Source: Synechococcales cyanobacterium CNB
GTDB lineage: Bacteria; Planctomycetota; Phycisphaerae; Phycisphaerales; UBA1924
Assembly: GCA_030263455.1 (NCBI GenBank)
Contig: SZOZ01000003.1
Span: forward strand, 124,001 to 188,000
Reading direction: 5' to 3'
DNA: 64,000 bases
Shown piece by piece: positions 18,139-26,194 of the stretch. The translations under genes and the position numbers were made by a program. The notes beneath the pieces were generated by a model. It saw nothing but the letters and a program-made list of their open reading frames with translations. It searched no databases and was not told where the DNA came from. Positions within the stretch are counted from its first letter, which is position 1, and each line of letters starts with the position of its first letter.

Positions 18139-19303
18139 CGCCGCGGGCGCGGAGGATGCGCTGGAAGTCGCGGACGTCGTCGGTGCGGGGTCGGCGGAAG
18201 TCGAGGCCGGCGACTTCGTTGTAGCGGATGAGGTTGACGTTGGCGCGGAGGGAGCGGGCGACGCCGGCGAGCTGGGCGGCATGCTCGGGGCGGTCGTTCA
18301 CGCCGCCGAGGAGGATGTATTCGAGGGTGATCTCGCGGCCGGTCTTCTCGAACCAGACGCGGCATGCGGCGAGGAGGTCGGCGATGGTGGTGTACTCGGC
18401 CCAGGGGATGAGTCGGCGGCGCAGGTCGTCGTTCGGGGCGTGGAGGCTGAGGGCGAGCGTGACGGGCAGGTCGAGTTGCTCGGCGAGTTTCTCGATGGCC
18501 CGCGGCAGGCCGACGGTGGAGATGGTGATGCGCCGGGCGGAGATAGCCATGCCCCACGGGGCCGCGAGCGTGCGGACGGCGTGGATGACGCTGGGGAGGT
18601 TGGCGAGGGGCTCGCCCATGCCCATGAAGACGACGTGGGAGATGCGGGGGGGGGAGGAAGGAGCGGAGGAGTGGGATGAGGCGGCCGTCCCGGCCGCCCC
18701 GCCAGAAGGAGTTGAAAGAGAGGCAGAGGAATCGGAAGAGGAGAGGAGGGAGTTCAATCGCCAGACCTGCTCGACGATGCGGCCGGCGGAGAGGTTGCCG
18801 TCGAGGCCGCCGAGGCCCGAGGCGCAGAAGCGGCAGCCGACGGGGCAGCCGACCTGCGAGGAGATGCAGGCTGTGCGGCGAGCGGCGGAGCGGGCATCGC
18901 GCGAGGCCTCCACGGGGATCATCACGCACTCGGTCTGGCGGGCGGAGGGGGAGGGAACATGGAGCGGAAGTGGAATGCGGGCGCTCGCCTGCGCTTCGCG
19001 ATCTGCACGGCGTGCTTCGTTGTGAGCGTGGTCGAAGTCGGTCCACTCAACGAGGAGTTTCTCGGTGCCGTCGGTGGCGGTCTGGCGGCGGACGACCTCG
19101 CCGGAGAGGAAGATCATCTCGGCGGCGAGGCGTTCGCGGTCGCGCTTGCCGAGGTTGGTCATGGCGGCGGGGTCGGCGATGCCCTTGCGGTAGACCCAGT
19201 CGAGGGTCTGGTCGGCGCGGTAGGCGGGCAGGCCGCGGGCGGTGAACCAGGCGCGAAAGGAGTCGGGGGTGTGGTGGAAGATATGATCGGCGGGATGGCG
19301 CAC
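18059..19303 (-). CDS. rlmN: 23S rRNA (A2503)/tRNA (A37) C2 methyltransferase RlmN, with two insertions
   Basis: A 414-residue radical SAM methyltransferase that modifies 23S rRNA A2503 and some tRNAs. The iron-sulfur motif is C153-PVG-C157-RF-C160, and the C-terminal RGRDIAAACGQL carries the methyl-carrier cysteine. GMGEPL is also present. Two stretches are foreign to the family: a basic, Pro/Ala-rich segment just before the radical SAM domain (about residues 95-140), and a Ser/Ala/Gly-rich stretch of about 40 residues (LLSSSDSSASLSTP onward) before VVFMGMGEPL. The start is a GTG at 19303 (MRHPADHIF) without a clear ribosome-binding site, so the N-terminus is uncertain. Its 3' end overlaps the truncated kelch gene tail to tail. 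Confidence 0.92.
   Translation of the reverse strand: MRHPADHIFHHTPDSFRAWFTARGLPAYRADQTLDWVYRKGIADPAAMTNLGKRDRERLAAEMIFLSGEVVRRQTATDGTEKLLVEWTDFDHAHNEARRADREAQASARIPLPLHVPSPSARQTECVMIPVEASRDARSAARRTACISSQVGCPVGCRFCASGLGGLDGNLSAGRIVEQVWRLNSLLSSSDSSASLSTPSGGAAGTAASSHSSAPSSPPRISHVVFMGMGEPLANLPSVIHAVRTLAAPWGMAISARRITISTVGLPRAIEKLAEQLDLPVTLALSLHAPNDDLRRRLIPWAEYTTIADLLAACRVWFEKTGREITLEYILLGGVNDRPEHAAQLAGVARSLRANVNLIRYNEVAGLDFRRPRTDDVRDFQRILRARGVNTHIRRSRGRDIAAACGQLRHEAAT
18681..18703. repeat. GC-rich dispersed repeat copy A (inside rlmN)
   Basis: This 23-base stretch, centred on an inverted repeat (GGCGGCC...GGCCGCC), matches 59910-59932 at 20 of 23 positions. It lies in the DNA that encodes the Ser/Ala-rich insertion of RlmN. 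Found by eye, so other copies could exist outside the window. Confidence 0.45.
18979..19000. repeat. Dispersed repeat copy B1 (inside rlmN)
   Basis: A 22-base stretch sharing 20 positions with 28358-28379, with the core CGCCTGCGCTTCG identical in both. It sits within the other non-conserved insertion of RlmN, upstream of the radical SAM domain. Confidence 0.45.
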
Positions 19304-19352
19304 GGTTGAGGGTACGCGGGTCGGGTGGATGGCCGCAGTGACAAGCGTTGCG

Positions 19353-20393
19353 TCAGTAGGCGCGCTCGACGACGGCGGTCGCGAGTTTGTCGAGGAACTC
19401 TCGCGCGGGCGAGTCGTGGAGGCCCGTGAGAAGGGTGCGGGCCTGGTTGGCGAGCCGGCGGGCGGTTTCGCGTGCGTGCGCGATCGACTCCGTCGAGTCG
19501 AGGGCTTCGCGGAGTGCGAGCGCGGCGTCTTGGGCGGTCTCGCTGGCGCCGGCGGCTGCTTCAGCGAGGCGGAGGGATCGCCCCCGTTGTGCCGGAGTCG
19601 CACCGGCGAGGTGGTGGATCATCGGGAGCGTGAGTTTGCCCTTGGCGAGGTCGCGGCCGAGGGACTTGCCGACGATGGCCTCATCGCCCGTCAGGTCGAG
19701 CAGGTCATCCTGCACCTGGAAGGCGACGCCCAGCCGTCGTCCGAACTCGGCCAGAAGCCGGGCGGTTTCGGGGTTCGCGTCCGAGTGGAGCGCGCCGAGT
19801 TCGCAGGATGCTCCGATGAGGGCGGCCGTTTTGCGCTCGACGATCTCGAAGTAGGTTTCCTCGTCGATCGAGTACTCGTCGCGGAAGCGGAGTTGCAGGA
19901 GTTCGCCGGCGCATGTGGTCATGCTCACGGCGCCGATGAGCCGCGCGCTGATCACGCTGTCGAGTTGCGTGCAGAGTTCGAAGGCGGACGCGATGAGGTA
20001 GTCGCCGAGGATGACGGCGGCCTCGTTGCCGTAGAGGTGGTTCACGGTGCGGCCGCGGCGGCGGTTCTCCGCTTCGTCGAGCACGTCGTCGTGCACGAGC
20101 GTGGCCATATGCACCATCTCGCAGACGGCGGCGACGGTCACATGGGCGGCGGTCGCGTGCGTCGTCTCGGGCCGGCGGGATGCTCTCGGGTCCGCAGCCA
20201 GCGCGCAGAGCACGACAAGCGTCGGCCGGAGCATCTTGCCTCGGTATCGCTCGACGTGGGCGCACAACTCTCGGACGGCGGGGAGGTCCGAGCCGAGTTG
20301 CGCGTCGAACCGGGACTCGACACGGGCGAGCGCATCGGCAAGCACGCGCTGCACGGGCGCGAGCCGATTGTCGATCTCGACCAGTTGCCTCAT
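19353..20393 (-). CDS. Polyprenyl diphosphate synthase (long-chain)
   Basis: A 346-residue trans-isoprenyl diphosphate synthase that extends farnesyl or geranylgeranyl diphosphate with isopentenyl diphosphate. Both aspartate-rich motifs are intact: D102-D-V-L-D106 in the first region (followed by RRRG) and D229-D-L-L-D233 in the second. The aromatic residues seen before the first motif in short-chain enzymes are absent (CEMVHMATLVHDD), which fits a long-chain product such as the quinone side chain. Length and layout match octaprenyl/heptaprenyl synthases. It lies 49 bases upstream of rlmN on the same strand. Chain length is inferred. Confidence 0.92.
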   Translation of the reverse strand: MRQLVEIDNRLAPVQRVLADALARVESRFDAQLGSDLPAVRELCAHVERYRGKMLRPTLVVLCALAADPRASRRPETTHATAAHVTVAAVCEMVHMATLVHDDVLDEAENRRRGRTVNHLYGNEAAVILGDYLIASAFELCTQLDSVISARLIGAVSMTTCAGELLQLRFRDEYSIDEETYFEIVERKTAALIGASCELGALHSDANPETARLLAEFGRRLGVAFQVQDDLLDLTGDEAIVGKSLGRDLAKGKLTLPMIHHLAGATPAQRGRSLRLAEAAAGASETAQDAALALREALDSTESIAHARETARRLANQARTLLTGLHDSPAREFLDKLATAVVERAY

Positions 20394-20451
20394 GCCCAGG
20401 TGTCCTTCCCGCGGGGCGGCCCGCGCGCCCCGTGAACCCTAGCGGCGTGAC

Positions 20452-21279
20452 TCACCGTTCGGCGACGACGTAGCAGATGAAGGCGTAGTCCGCCTCTCCC
20501 TCGTCGGTCGGGTAGAACTCGCCCGTGCCCTCGCCGTCGTCGTCGGCTTCTTCCCAGTAGACGGTGACGCGGGAGAATCCCGCTTCGCGGAGGAGTTCGC
20601 GGATTTCGGGCAGGGTCCAGAGCCGCCAGTGGTAGGTGAAGGCGCGCTTCATCTTGGAGCCATCGGGGAAGTGGAAGTGGATGTGGCAGGTCATGGCACC
20701 GGAGATGGGGTCGTACTTCGCCTGGTCCCAGACGTAGGTGAAGCCGCCGCAGTCGCGTTTCTCGCGCATCTCCTTGTGGGCGTCGGAGCCGCCGTAGAAG
20801 TCGAGGAAGAAGATTCCGCCCGGGGCGAGCGACGTGCGGACGCTCTCGAAGTAGCCGCGCATGGCGTCGCGGGTGTTGAAGGTCCAGTAGGAGAAGTTCA
20901 TGGCCAGCACGGCGTCCATGCGTTGCCCCTTGGGGCCGGGGTGGCGCACGTCGCGGTTCAGGAGCGTGACGCGCTTCCGCTGCGCCGGCGTGAGGCGGGC
21001 GAGGTTGTGCTCCTCCGCCCAGGCGAGGGTCTCGGCGCACAGGTCCACGCCGACGGCGAGGTTGCCGGGCCGGCGCCGCACCCACTCGCAGGCGGTGTTC
21101 GCGGTCCCGCAGAAGTCTTCGCGGAGTCGTCCGGCACGCTTGCCCCGCAGTTCGCGGTAGGTCTCGTCGATGAAGTCGATCTCGGACTCGACGTCCTGCA
21201 CGGCGATGCCGTAGAGGACGTGGCGATCGGCCGTAGCGGCGGTGTACCTGCTTCGCTTCCTGCGTGTGGTCCTGGGCAT
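20452..21279 (-). CDS. Class I SAM-dependent methyltransferase
   Basis: A 275-residue predicted methyltransferase. The nucleotide-binding region is LREDFCGTANTACEWVRR, then NLAVGVDLC (acidic end of strand 2), VLAMNFSYW and a post-motif LAPGGIFFLDFYGG. The C-terminal half (FTYVWDQAKYDP...HIHFHFPDG) resembles small-molecule or lipid methyltransferases of this broad class. The start at 21279 (MPRTTRRKRS) gives a basic N-terminus; the frame is open further upstream without support. It stands alone between the polyprenyl synthase and the divergent UDP-glucose dehydrogenase gene. The substrate is unknown. Confidence 0.8.
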   Translation of the reverse strand: MPRTTRRKRSRYTAATADRHVLYGIAVQDVESEIDFIDETYRELRGKRAGRLREDFCGTANTACEWVRRRPGNLAVGVDLCAETLAWAEEHNLARLTPAQRKRVTLLNRDVRHPGPKGQRMDAVLAMNFSYWTFNTRDAMRGYFESVRTSLAPGGIFFLDFYGGSDAHKEMREKRDCGGFTYVWDQAKYDPISGAMTCHIHFHFPDGSKMKRAFTYHWRLWTLPEIRELLREAGFSRVTVYWEEADDDGEGTGEFYPTDEGEADYAFICYVVAER

Positions 21280-21342
21280 GGGGCGGGAGTGTAGCGGTGG
21301 CGTCAAGGGTGATCCGCGGGTCGGGCGGGGCTTGTCGTCGCC

Positions 21343-21348
21343 TATAGT
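21343..21348 (+). promoter_or_regulatory. Candidate -10 element of the UDP-glucose dehydrogenase gene
   Basis: TATAGT lies 38 bases before the ATG, in the gap between divergent genes. No acceptable -35 hexamer is visible 16-18 bases upstream, so support is limited to the hexamer and position. Confidence 0.35.
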
Positions 21349-21386
21349 CGAAGCCCGCGTTGGGGAGGACACACGAGGGACACGCG

Positions 21387-22733
21387 ATGCGGATGACGAT
21401 GGTCGGCACGGGGTACGTCGGGTTGGTGACGGGCGTGTGCTTCGCCAACACGGGGAACGACGTGACCTGCCTGGACGTGGACCCCGCGAAGATCGAGAAA
21501 CTGCGTGCGGGGGTGTGCCCCATCTATGAGCCTGGGCTGACGGAGATCTTGGTGCGCAACGTCGCCGCGGGGCGTTTGCGGTTCACGACCGACCCGGACG
21601 AGGCATACCGCGAGGCGCAGGTGGTGTTCATCTGCGTGGGGACGCCGACGGGCGCGGACGGGCGGACGGATATGTCCCAGGTCGAGAAGGCGGCGGACGA
21701 CATAGCGGAGGCCATCGCGGCCCTCGGTCCCAACCAGGAGCCGAAGATCGTGGTGCTCAAGAGCACGGTGCCGGTGGGCACGACCTTCGCGGTCAAGGAG
21801 CGGATCCGTCGGCGTGTGGGGCCGGCGGTGCCCTTCAGCGTGGCCGACAACCCGGAGTTCCTGAAGGAAGGCGACGCGGTCAACGATTTCAACAAGCCGG
21901 ACCGCGTGGTCGTGGGCGTGGAGGACGAGCGGACAGCCAAGGTTTTCCGCCACATCTACGACCCCTTCGTGCGCAATGGCCACCCTGTGTTCATCATGGA
22001 CGTGCTCTCGGCCGAGATGGTGAAGTACGCGGCGAACAACTTCCTGGCGACGAAGATCAGCTTCATCAACGAGATGGCCAACCTCTGCGAGTTGTACGGG
22101 GCGGACATCAACCGCGTGCGCGAGGGCATGTGCGCCGACAAGCGCATCGGGCACCACTTTCTCTACCCGGGCCTCGGCTACGGCGGGTCGTGCTTTCCGA
22201 AGGACACGCGTGCCTGCATCGCCATGGGCGAGCAGTCGGACTACGACATGGCGCTCTCGAAGGCGGTGGACGAAGTGAATCGCCGGCAGCGAGAACGGTT
22301 CTTCGGCAAGATCGCGGACCACTTCACGGCGTCCGGCGGTTTGCGTGGCAAGACGCTCGCCTTCTGGGGGCTGGCCTTCAAGCCGCGCACCGATGACATC
22401 CGCGAGGCGCCCTCGCTCACGCTCATCCGGTCCGCGCTCAAGCACGGGGCGATCGTGCGGGGCTATGACCCTGTGGCGGGGGCGAACGCGAGCGCGGAGA
22501 TCGGATCGCAGATGGTCGTCGCGAAGGACATCTATGACGCCGCGAAGGGCGCCGATGCGCTCGTGATCTGCACGGACTGGGACGAGTTCAAAAGCCCGAA
22601 CTTCGAGAAGCTGGCGGGGCTGATGAAGTCGAAGGTCATCTTTGACGGCCGCAACCTGTACCATGCCGAGGACGTCGTGCCGCTGGGCTTTCGCTATATC
22701 TCGGTGGGGCGTGCCCCGGTCGGGCCGTCCTGA
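21387..22733 (+). CDS. ugd: UDP-glucose/GDP-mannose 6-dehydrogenase
   Basis: A 448-residue NAD-dependent nucleotide-sugar dehydrogenase that oxidises UDP-glucose (or a related nucleotide sugar) to the uronate for envelope polysaccharide. Visible are the Rossmann GTGYVG at 7-12, the STVPVGTT motif and FLKEGDAVNDF. The catalytic cysteine is C269 in GYGGSCFPKD. The C-terminal domain begins LAFWGLAFKPRTDD. The ATG has GAGGGA 6 bases upstream. The exact sugar (glucose rather than N-acetylmannosamine or mannose) is inferred from overall likeness to UDP-glucose dehydrogenases. It is followed after 5 bases by a DNA methyltransferase gene, so the two may be cotranscribed. Confidence 0.93.
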   Translation: MRMTMVGTGYVGLVTGVCFANTGNDVTCLDVDPAKIEKLRAGVCPIYEPGLTEILVRNVAAGRLRFTTDPDEAYREAQVVFICVGTPTGADGRTDMSQVEKAADDIAEAIAALGPNQEPKIVVLKSTVPVGTTFAVKERIRRRVGPAVPFSVADNPEFLKEGDAVNDFNKPDRVVVGVEDERTAKVFRHIYDPFVRNGHPVFIMDVLSAEMVKYAANNFLATKISFINEMANLCELYGADINRVREGMCADKRIGHHFLYPGLGYGGSCFPKDTRACIAMGEQSDYDMALSKAVDEVNRRQRERFFGKIADHFTASGGLRGKTLAFWGLAFKPRTDDIREAPSLTLIRSALKHGAIVRGYDPVAGANASAEIGSQMVVAKDIYDAAKGADALVICTDWDEFKSPNFEKLAGLMKSKVIFDGRNLYHAEDVVPLGFRYISVGRAPVGPS

Positions 22734-22738
22734 CCGCC

Positions 22739-23533
22739 ATGCAGCCGGTCTGGACCACGCCCGATGGTGACGCGCCTGGTGACGCTCCGGTCCTGCTGGC
22801 GTGCGCCGACTGGCTGGAAGCGGTCTCCGCGCTTCCGCCGGCGGGCGTCGATCTGCTGTATGCCGATCCGCCGTTCAATACAGGCACTGCGCGCGAGGGG
22901 AGATCGGGCCGCTTCGACGACTCGTGGCCTTCGGTGACCGCCTGGGTGGCGTGGCTCGAGGAGCGGCTGTCTGCCACGATCCCCGCGCTCAAGCCGACGG
23001 CGAGCGTGCTCCTGCACGTGGACTGGCGGACCAGCCACCACGCCAGGCTTCTGCTCGATCGCCTGTTCGGGGCGGATGGCTTCGTCAACCATCTGATCTG
23101 GGCTTATGGGCTTGGCGGCTCGTCGGCCCGGCGTTTCGCGCGCAAGCACGACGACATCCTGTTCTACGCGGTGGATACGGACCGGTACTGGTTCGACCCG
23201 CCGCGTGTTCGCGCCACGAGCCGCCGCCTCAGGGGGAGCACCAAGAAGGCCACGGACGTGCTGCTCATCCCCTCGATCAACAACATGGCTGCGGAACGGA
23301 CGGGCTACCCGACCCAAAAGCCGCTCGCGTTGCTGGACGTGCTGGTGAGGGCCTGCTGTCCTCCCGGCGGCGTCGTGCTGGACCCGTGTTGCGGGAGCGG
23401 GACGACCGCGCTGGCCGCGCTGGCAGCCGGGCGGCGTGCGTTCGTCGGCGATGCGAACCCTGGCGCCATCCGGCTCGCTCGCGATCGACTCCGGGGCGAG
23501 GCGGCGGCCCGCCCGGAGCCGGACCCGCGCTAG
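22739..23533 (+). CDS. Orphan beta-class DNA methyltransferase (N6-adenine or N4-cytosine)
   Basis: A 264-residue DNA amino-methyltransferase. The catalytic motif D43-P-P-F46 comes first and the SAM motif DPCCGSGTT (215-223) last, the beta-class order. GYPTQKPLALL (189-199) is the usual element just before the SAM motif. HDDILFYAV is also family-typical. No restriction endonuclease or specificity subunit is nearby, so it looks like a stand-alone methylase that could mark DNA epigenetically. It starts 5 bases after the UDP-glucose dehydrogenase stop. Recognition sequence and base specificity cannot be read from sequence. Confidence 0.88.
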   Translation: MQPVWTTPDGDAPGDAPVLLACADWLEAVSALPPAGVDLLYADPPFNTGTAREGRSGRFDDSWPSVTAWVAWLEERLSATIPALKPTASVLLHVDWRTSHHARLLLDRLFGADGFVNHLIWAYGLGGSSARRFARKHDDILFYAVDTDRYWFDPPRVRATSRRLRGSTKKATDVLLIPSINNMAAERTGYPTQKPLALLDVLVRACCPPGGVVLDPCCGSGTTALAALAAGRRAFVGDANPGAIRLARDRLRGEAAARPEPDPR

Positions 23534-23543
23534 GATTCGTCCC

Positions 23544-24128
23544 ATGTTCGAGCGGCTCTTCGAGTACTACCAGCGCAAACGGATCGTCAACATCAACGCA
23601 AACATCGTCGCCGCGGGGCTGCTCGCGATCGTGATCGCCAAGTGGCCCGTGACGGTGGTGGGGAACTGGATCGGGGCGGACGAGCACCCGTTCCTGGTGA
23701 CGCTGGCGGCCGGAGGGATCGACCTGGTCGTCGACGTCGCGATCTACTTCGCGCTGCACTGGCTTGCGAACCACTGGAAGCCGCTGCGGAAAGGGTCAAG
23801 ACCGCGCGGCTCGACCCGGTCCTTCCTCAAGGATGCATCGCTGATCCAGTTTGAGCGGGCCATGCTCTCGCCGGTCTATTACACGACGGCGATGGGCCTG
23901 ATGTACACGCTCCAGGAGGCGTTCGGCGTCTCGCACGGCTGGGCGTTCGTCATCGGGTTCGCCACCGGCATCGTGGTGACCCGGGTCGTCCACACCATCT
24001 GGGGATTGAAAACCGGACGATTCGCGGACAACGGCTGGCCCGAGCCGGCGGAGGCGCTGCCGCAGACGCAGCCGATGGCTCAACGAGCCGAGGCGGTGGG
24101 CGTGAGTTCCGAGCGGCGGGCAGGGTAG
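23544..24128 (+). CDS. Conserved-looking membrane protein of unknown function
   Basis: A 194-residue protein with about three or four hydrophobic helices (near 20-38, 50-75, 103-120 and 122-145) and a soluble Pro/Gln-rich tail after 165. The N-terminus FERLFEYYQRKRIVNINANI and the segment SLIQFERAMLSPVYYTTAMGLMYTLQ are distinctive, but I do not recognise the family. It follows the DNA methyltransferase by 10 bases on the same strand and converges on xylA, whose stop lies 1 base away. Function unknown. Confidence 0.75.
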   Translation: MFERLFEYYQRKRIVNINANIVAAGLLAIVIAKWPVTVVGNWIGADEHPFLVTLAAGGIDLVVDVAIYFALHWLANHWKPLRKGSRPRGSTRSFLKDASLIQFERAMLSPVYYTTAMGLMYTLQEAFGVSHGWAFVIGFATGIVVTRVVHTIWGLKTGRFADNGWPEPAEALPQTQPMAQRAEAVGVSSERRAG

Positions 24129-24129
24129 G

Positions 24130-25302
24130 TCAGTCCGCGCCGAGCAGGATTTCCATGGTTCGCTGATCCAGCCGCTCGTATGGCAGCGGCCGTGCCGACA
24201 ACTTCTCGCGATGGAACTTCATTCCCAGGAGCGTCTCCGCCCTGCCGAGCGAGAACGATGACGTCAGTGCATCCACGTCCTTCGACTCGCGCGCAACTTT
24301 GCGCAGCAGTGAGCGGATCTCTCCGTCCTTCGCCCAGCGCCGCGCCTTCTCGCGCAGGATCAGGTAGGTTCTCATGCTGCCGCGGGCGAACTCGATCACG
24401 TCGTCGCGGTCGGCGGTGCGGTAGGCGTGGCTGTCGAAGTGGCGGTAGCCGTCCCACCTGCGTTCCTCGAGCAGTTTCACAAGGAAGAAGGCCTGCTTGA
24501 GATTCGCGGAGCCAAAGCGGAAGTCCTGGTCGTAACGACCGAACTCCTGGTCGTTGAGGTCGATGTGGAAGAGTTTGCCCGCGCCGAGGGCCTGCGCGAC
24601 GGCGTGCACGAAGTTCAGGCCAGCCATGTGCTCGTGCGCGACCTCCGGGTTCACGCCCACCATCTCCGGGTGGTCGAGCGTGCCGATGAACGCGAGGTAG
24701 TGCCCCGTCGTGGGGAAGAACATGTGCCCGCGCGGCTCGTTCGGTTTGGCTTCGAGGGCGAAGCGGTAGCCGTATCCCCGCTCGATCGAGTACCGGCACA
24801 GGAAGTTCATCGCCCGCCTGAAGCGCTCCTCCGCCTCGATCGGGTCCTTCGCGGCGTCGGTTTCGGCCCCCTCGCGTCCGCCCCAGAAGACGTACACCTG
24901 CGCACCGAACTCCGCGCCGAGGTCCATTCCCCGCATCGTCTTCTGCACCGCATACGCCCGCACCTCGGCGTCGTTGCTGGTGAACGCGCCATCCTTGAAG
25001 ACCGGATCGCTGAAGAGGTTGGTCGTCGCCATCGAGACGCGCAGCTTGGTTCGCTTCAGCGCGGCGGCGAAGTCTCGCTTGACCGACTCCGCCTGGGCTT
25101 CGGTGGCGTCAATCGGCACGAGGTCGTTGTCGTGGAAGTTCACGCCGTGGACGCCGCCGACCTCGCCCAGCAGATCGACGACCTCAGCGGGTGACCATCG
25201 TGGGCGCGTCGGCTCGCCGAAGGGGTCGCGCCCGCTGTTGCCGACGGTCCAGAGGCCGAACGTGAACTTGTCCTTCGGTGACGGCGTGTACGGGTCGGGC
25301 AT
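24130..25302 (-). CDS. xylA: Xylose isomerase (class I, actinobacterial type)
   Basis: A 390-residue D-xylose to D-xylulose isomerase (also able to act on glucose in many members). The start [17 protein letters not shown] and the catalytic region NFHDND (H57, D60) match class I enzymes. [11 protein letters not shown] contributes the metal-binding glutamate and lysine, and HFDSHAYRT lies in the C-terminal metal region. The ATG at 25302 has AGAGA 7 bases upstream; a GTG at 25308 is in frame but worse placed. The matching xylulokinase is 13 kb away on the same strand rather than adjacent. No XylR-type regulator or xylose transporter is next to it. Confidence 0.95.
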   Translation of the reverse strand: MPDPYTPSPKDKFTFGLWTVGNSGRDPFGEPTRPRWSPAEVVDLLGEVGGVHGVNFHDNDLVPIDATEAQAESVKRDFAAALKRTKLRVSMATTNLFSDPVFKDGAFTSNDAEVRAYAVQKTMRGMDLGAEFGAQVYVFWGGREGAETDAAKDPIEAEERFRRAMNFLCRYSIERGYGYRFALEAKPNEPRGHMFFPTTGHYLAFIGTLDHPEMVGVNPEVAHEHMAGLNFVHAVAQALGAGKLFHIDLNDQEFGRYDQDFRFGSANLKQAFFLVKLLEERRWDGYRHFDSHAYRTADRDDVIEFARGSMRTYLILREKARRWAKDGEIRSLLRKVARESKDVDALTSSFSLGRAETLLGMKFHREKLSARPLPYERLDQRTMEILLGAD

Positions 25303-25318
25303 GGTCACATCTCTCTCA

Positions 25319-26170
25319 TTATCCGACGCCCGACTCTACGGCCGCAGCGGCGGGCGGGTGGGGCCAATGCGTCGAGGGCGGCAGTCGGAGATACCGGGCC
25401 AGCCGGGGCGCGCCCACGTAGAACGGGAGCGTGTCCACGAGCGCGCAGACCGCCTTGAACGCGTACCCCGTGGCGATGAACAGCCCGAGGTGCTGCCAGA
25501 TCGGCACACCCTCGGCGGGAGGCGGCAGGGCCTTCGCCCAGTAGTGCGTGATGGTGATGACGGCGACCGTGTCCACCAGTTGGCTCACGAGCGTCGAGCC
25601 GTTGTTGCGGAGCCACAGGTGCCGACCCTTCGTCAGGCTCTTCCAGAAGTGGAAGACGTAGACGTCCACGAGTTGGGCGGTCAGGTAGGCGATCATGCTC
25701 GCCGCGACCGCGCCGAAGGCCAGGGCCTTGACCTCGAAGAAGACCGGCAGGCGCCCGGCCGCATCGCGTATGATCTCGCCGGTTGCGGGGTCGCGGGGTT
25801 CCCAACCCGGGAGCAGCCCGCCGAACCAGAGAATGAGCACGACCCACAGGTTGAGCACGAAGCCGACCCACACCACGCGGCTCGCCCTGGCACGGCCGTA
25901 CAACTCGCTGATGAAGTCCGTGCAGAGAAAGGTGATCGGGTAGGGCAGCACGCCGACCGCGACCGCGAATACCCATGCCGTGCCTGTGATCTCGTAGAGC
26001 CGGATGAATCGTGTGATGCCGAGAATGTTCAGCATCGCCAGCGTGCCGAGGAAGAGGCCGGCGAGGACAAGGAAGACGGTCTCGCGGCGGCGGTAGAGCT
26101 GCAGTTCCGTCAGTCGCGGCAGCCCGGCATACTCGTGCTGCACGCTCGGCAGAGTCAGGTGGTCGGCCAT
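25319..26170 (-). CDS. Queuosine precursor transporter (YhhQ/QPTR family)
   Basis: A 283-residue inner membrane protein with six to seven hydrophobic helices. It resembles the YhhQ/DUF165 family, which imports queuosine precursors (preQ0/preQ1). Family-like sections are [23 protein letters not shown] near 85 and [30 protein letters not shown] near 180, followed by [10 protein letters not shown]. It is somewhat longer than the 210-240 residues usual for the family, with an extra loop ([17 protein letters not shown]). It lies 16 bases upstream of xylA on the same strand and is divergent from asnB with only 24 bases between start codons. Substrate is inferred from family. Confidence 0.88.
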   Translation of the reverse strand: MADHLTLPSVQHEYAGLPRLTELQLYRRRETVFLVLAGLFLGTLAMLNILGITRFIRLYEITGTAWVFAVAVGVLPYPITFLCTDFISELYGRARASRVVWVGFVLNLWVVLILWFGGLLPGWEPRDPATGEIIRDAAGRLPVFFEVKALAFGAVAASMIAYLTAQLVDVYVFHFWKSLTKGRHLWLRNNGSTLVSQLVDTVAVITITHYWAKALPPPAEGVPIWQHLGLFIATGYAFKAVCALVDTLPFYVGAPRLARYLRLPPSTHWPHPPAAAAVESGVG

Positions 26171-26194
26171 GCGGAGAGAGTACCCTCTGCGATC

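Noticed and set aside
24974-26194. A 407-codon upstream extension of asnB
   Set aside because: It is antisense to xylA and the transporter gene, and asparagine synthetase needs Cys at position 2, which fixes the start at 26195.
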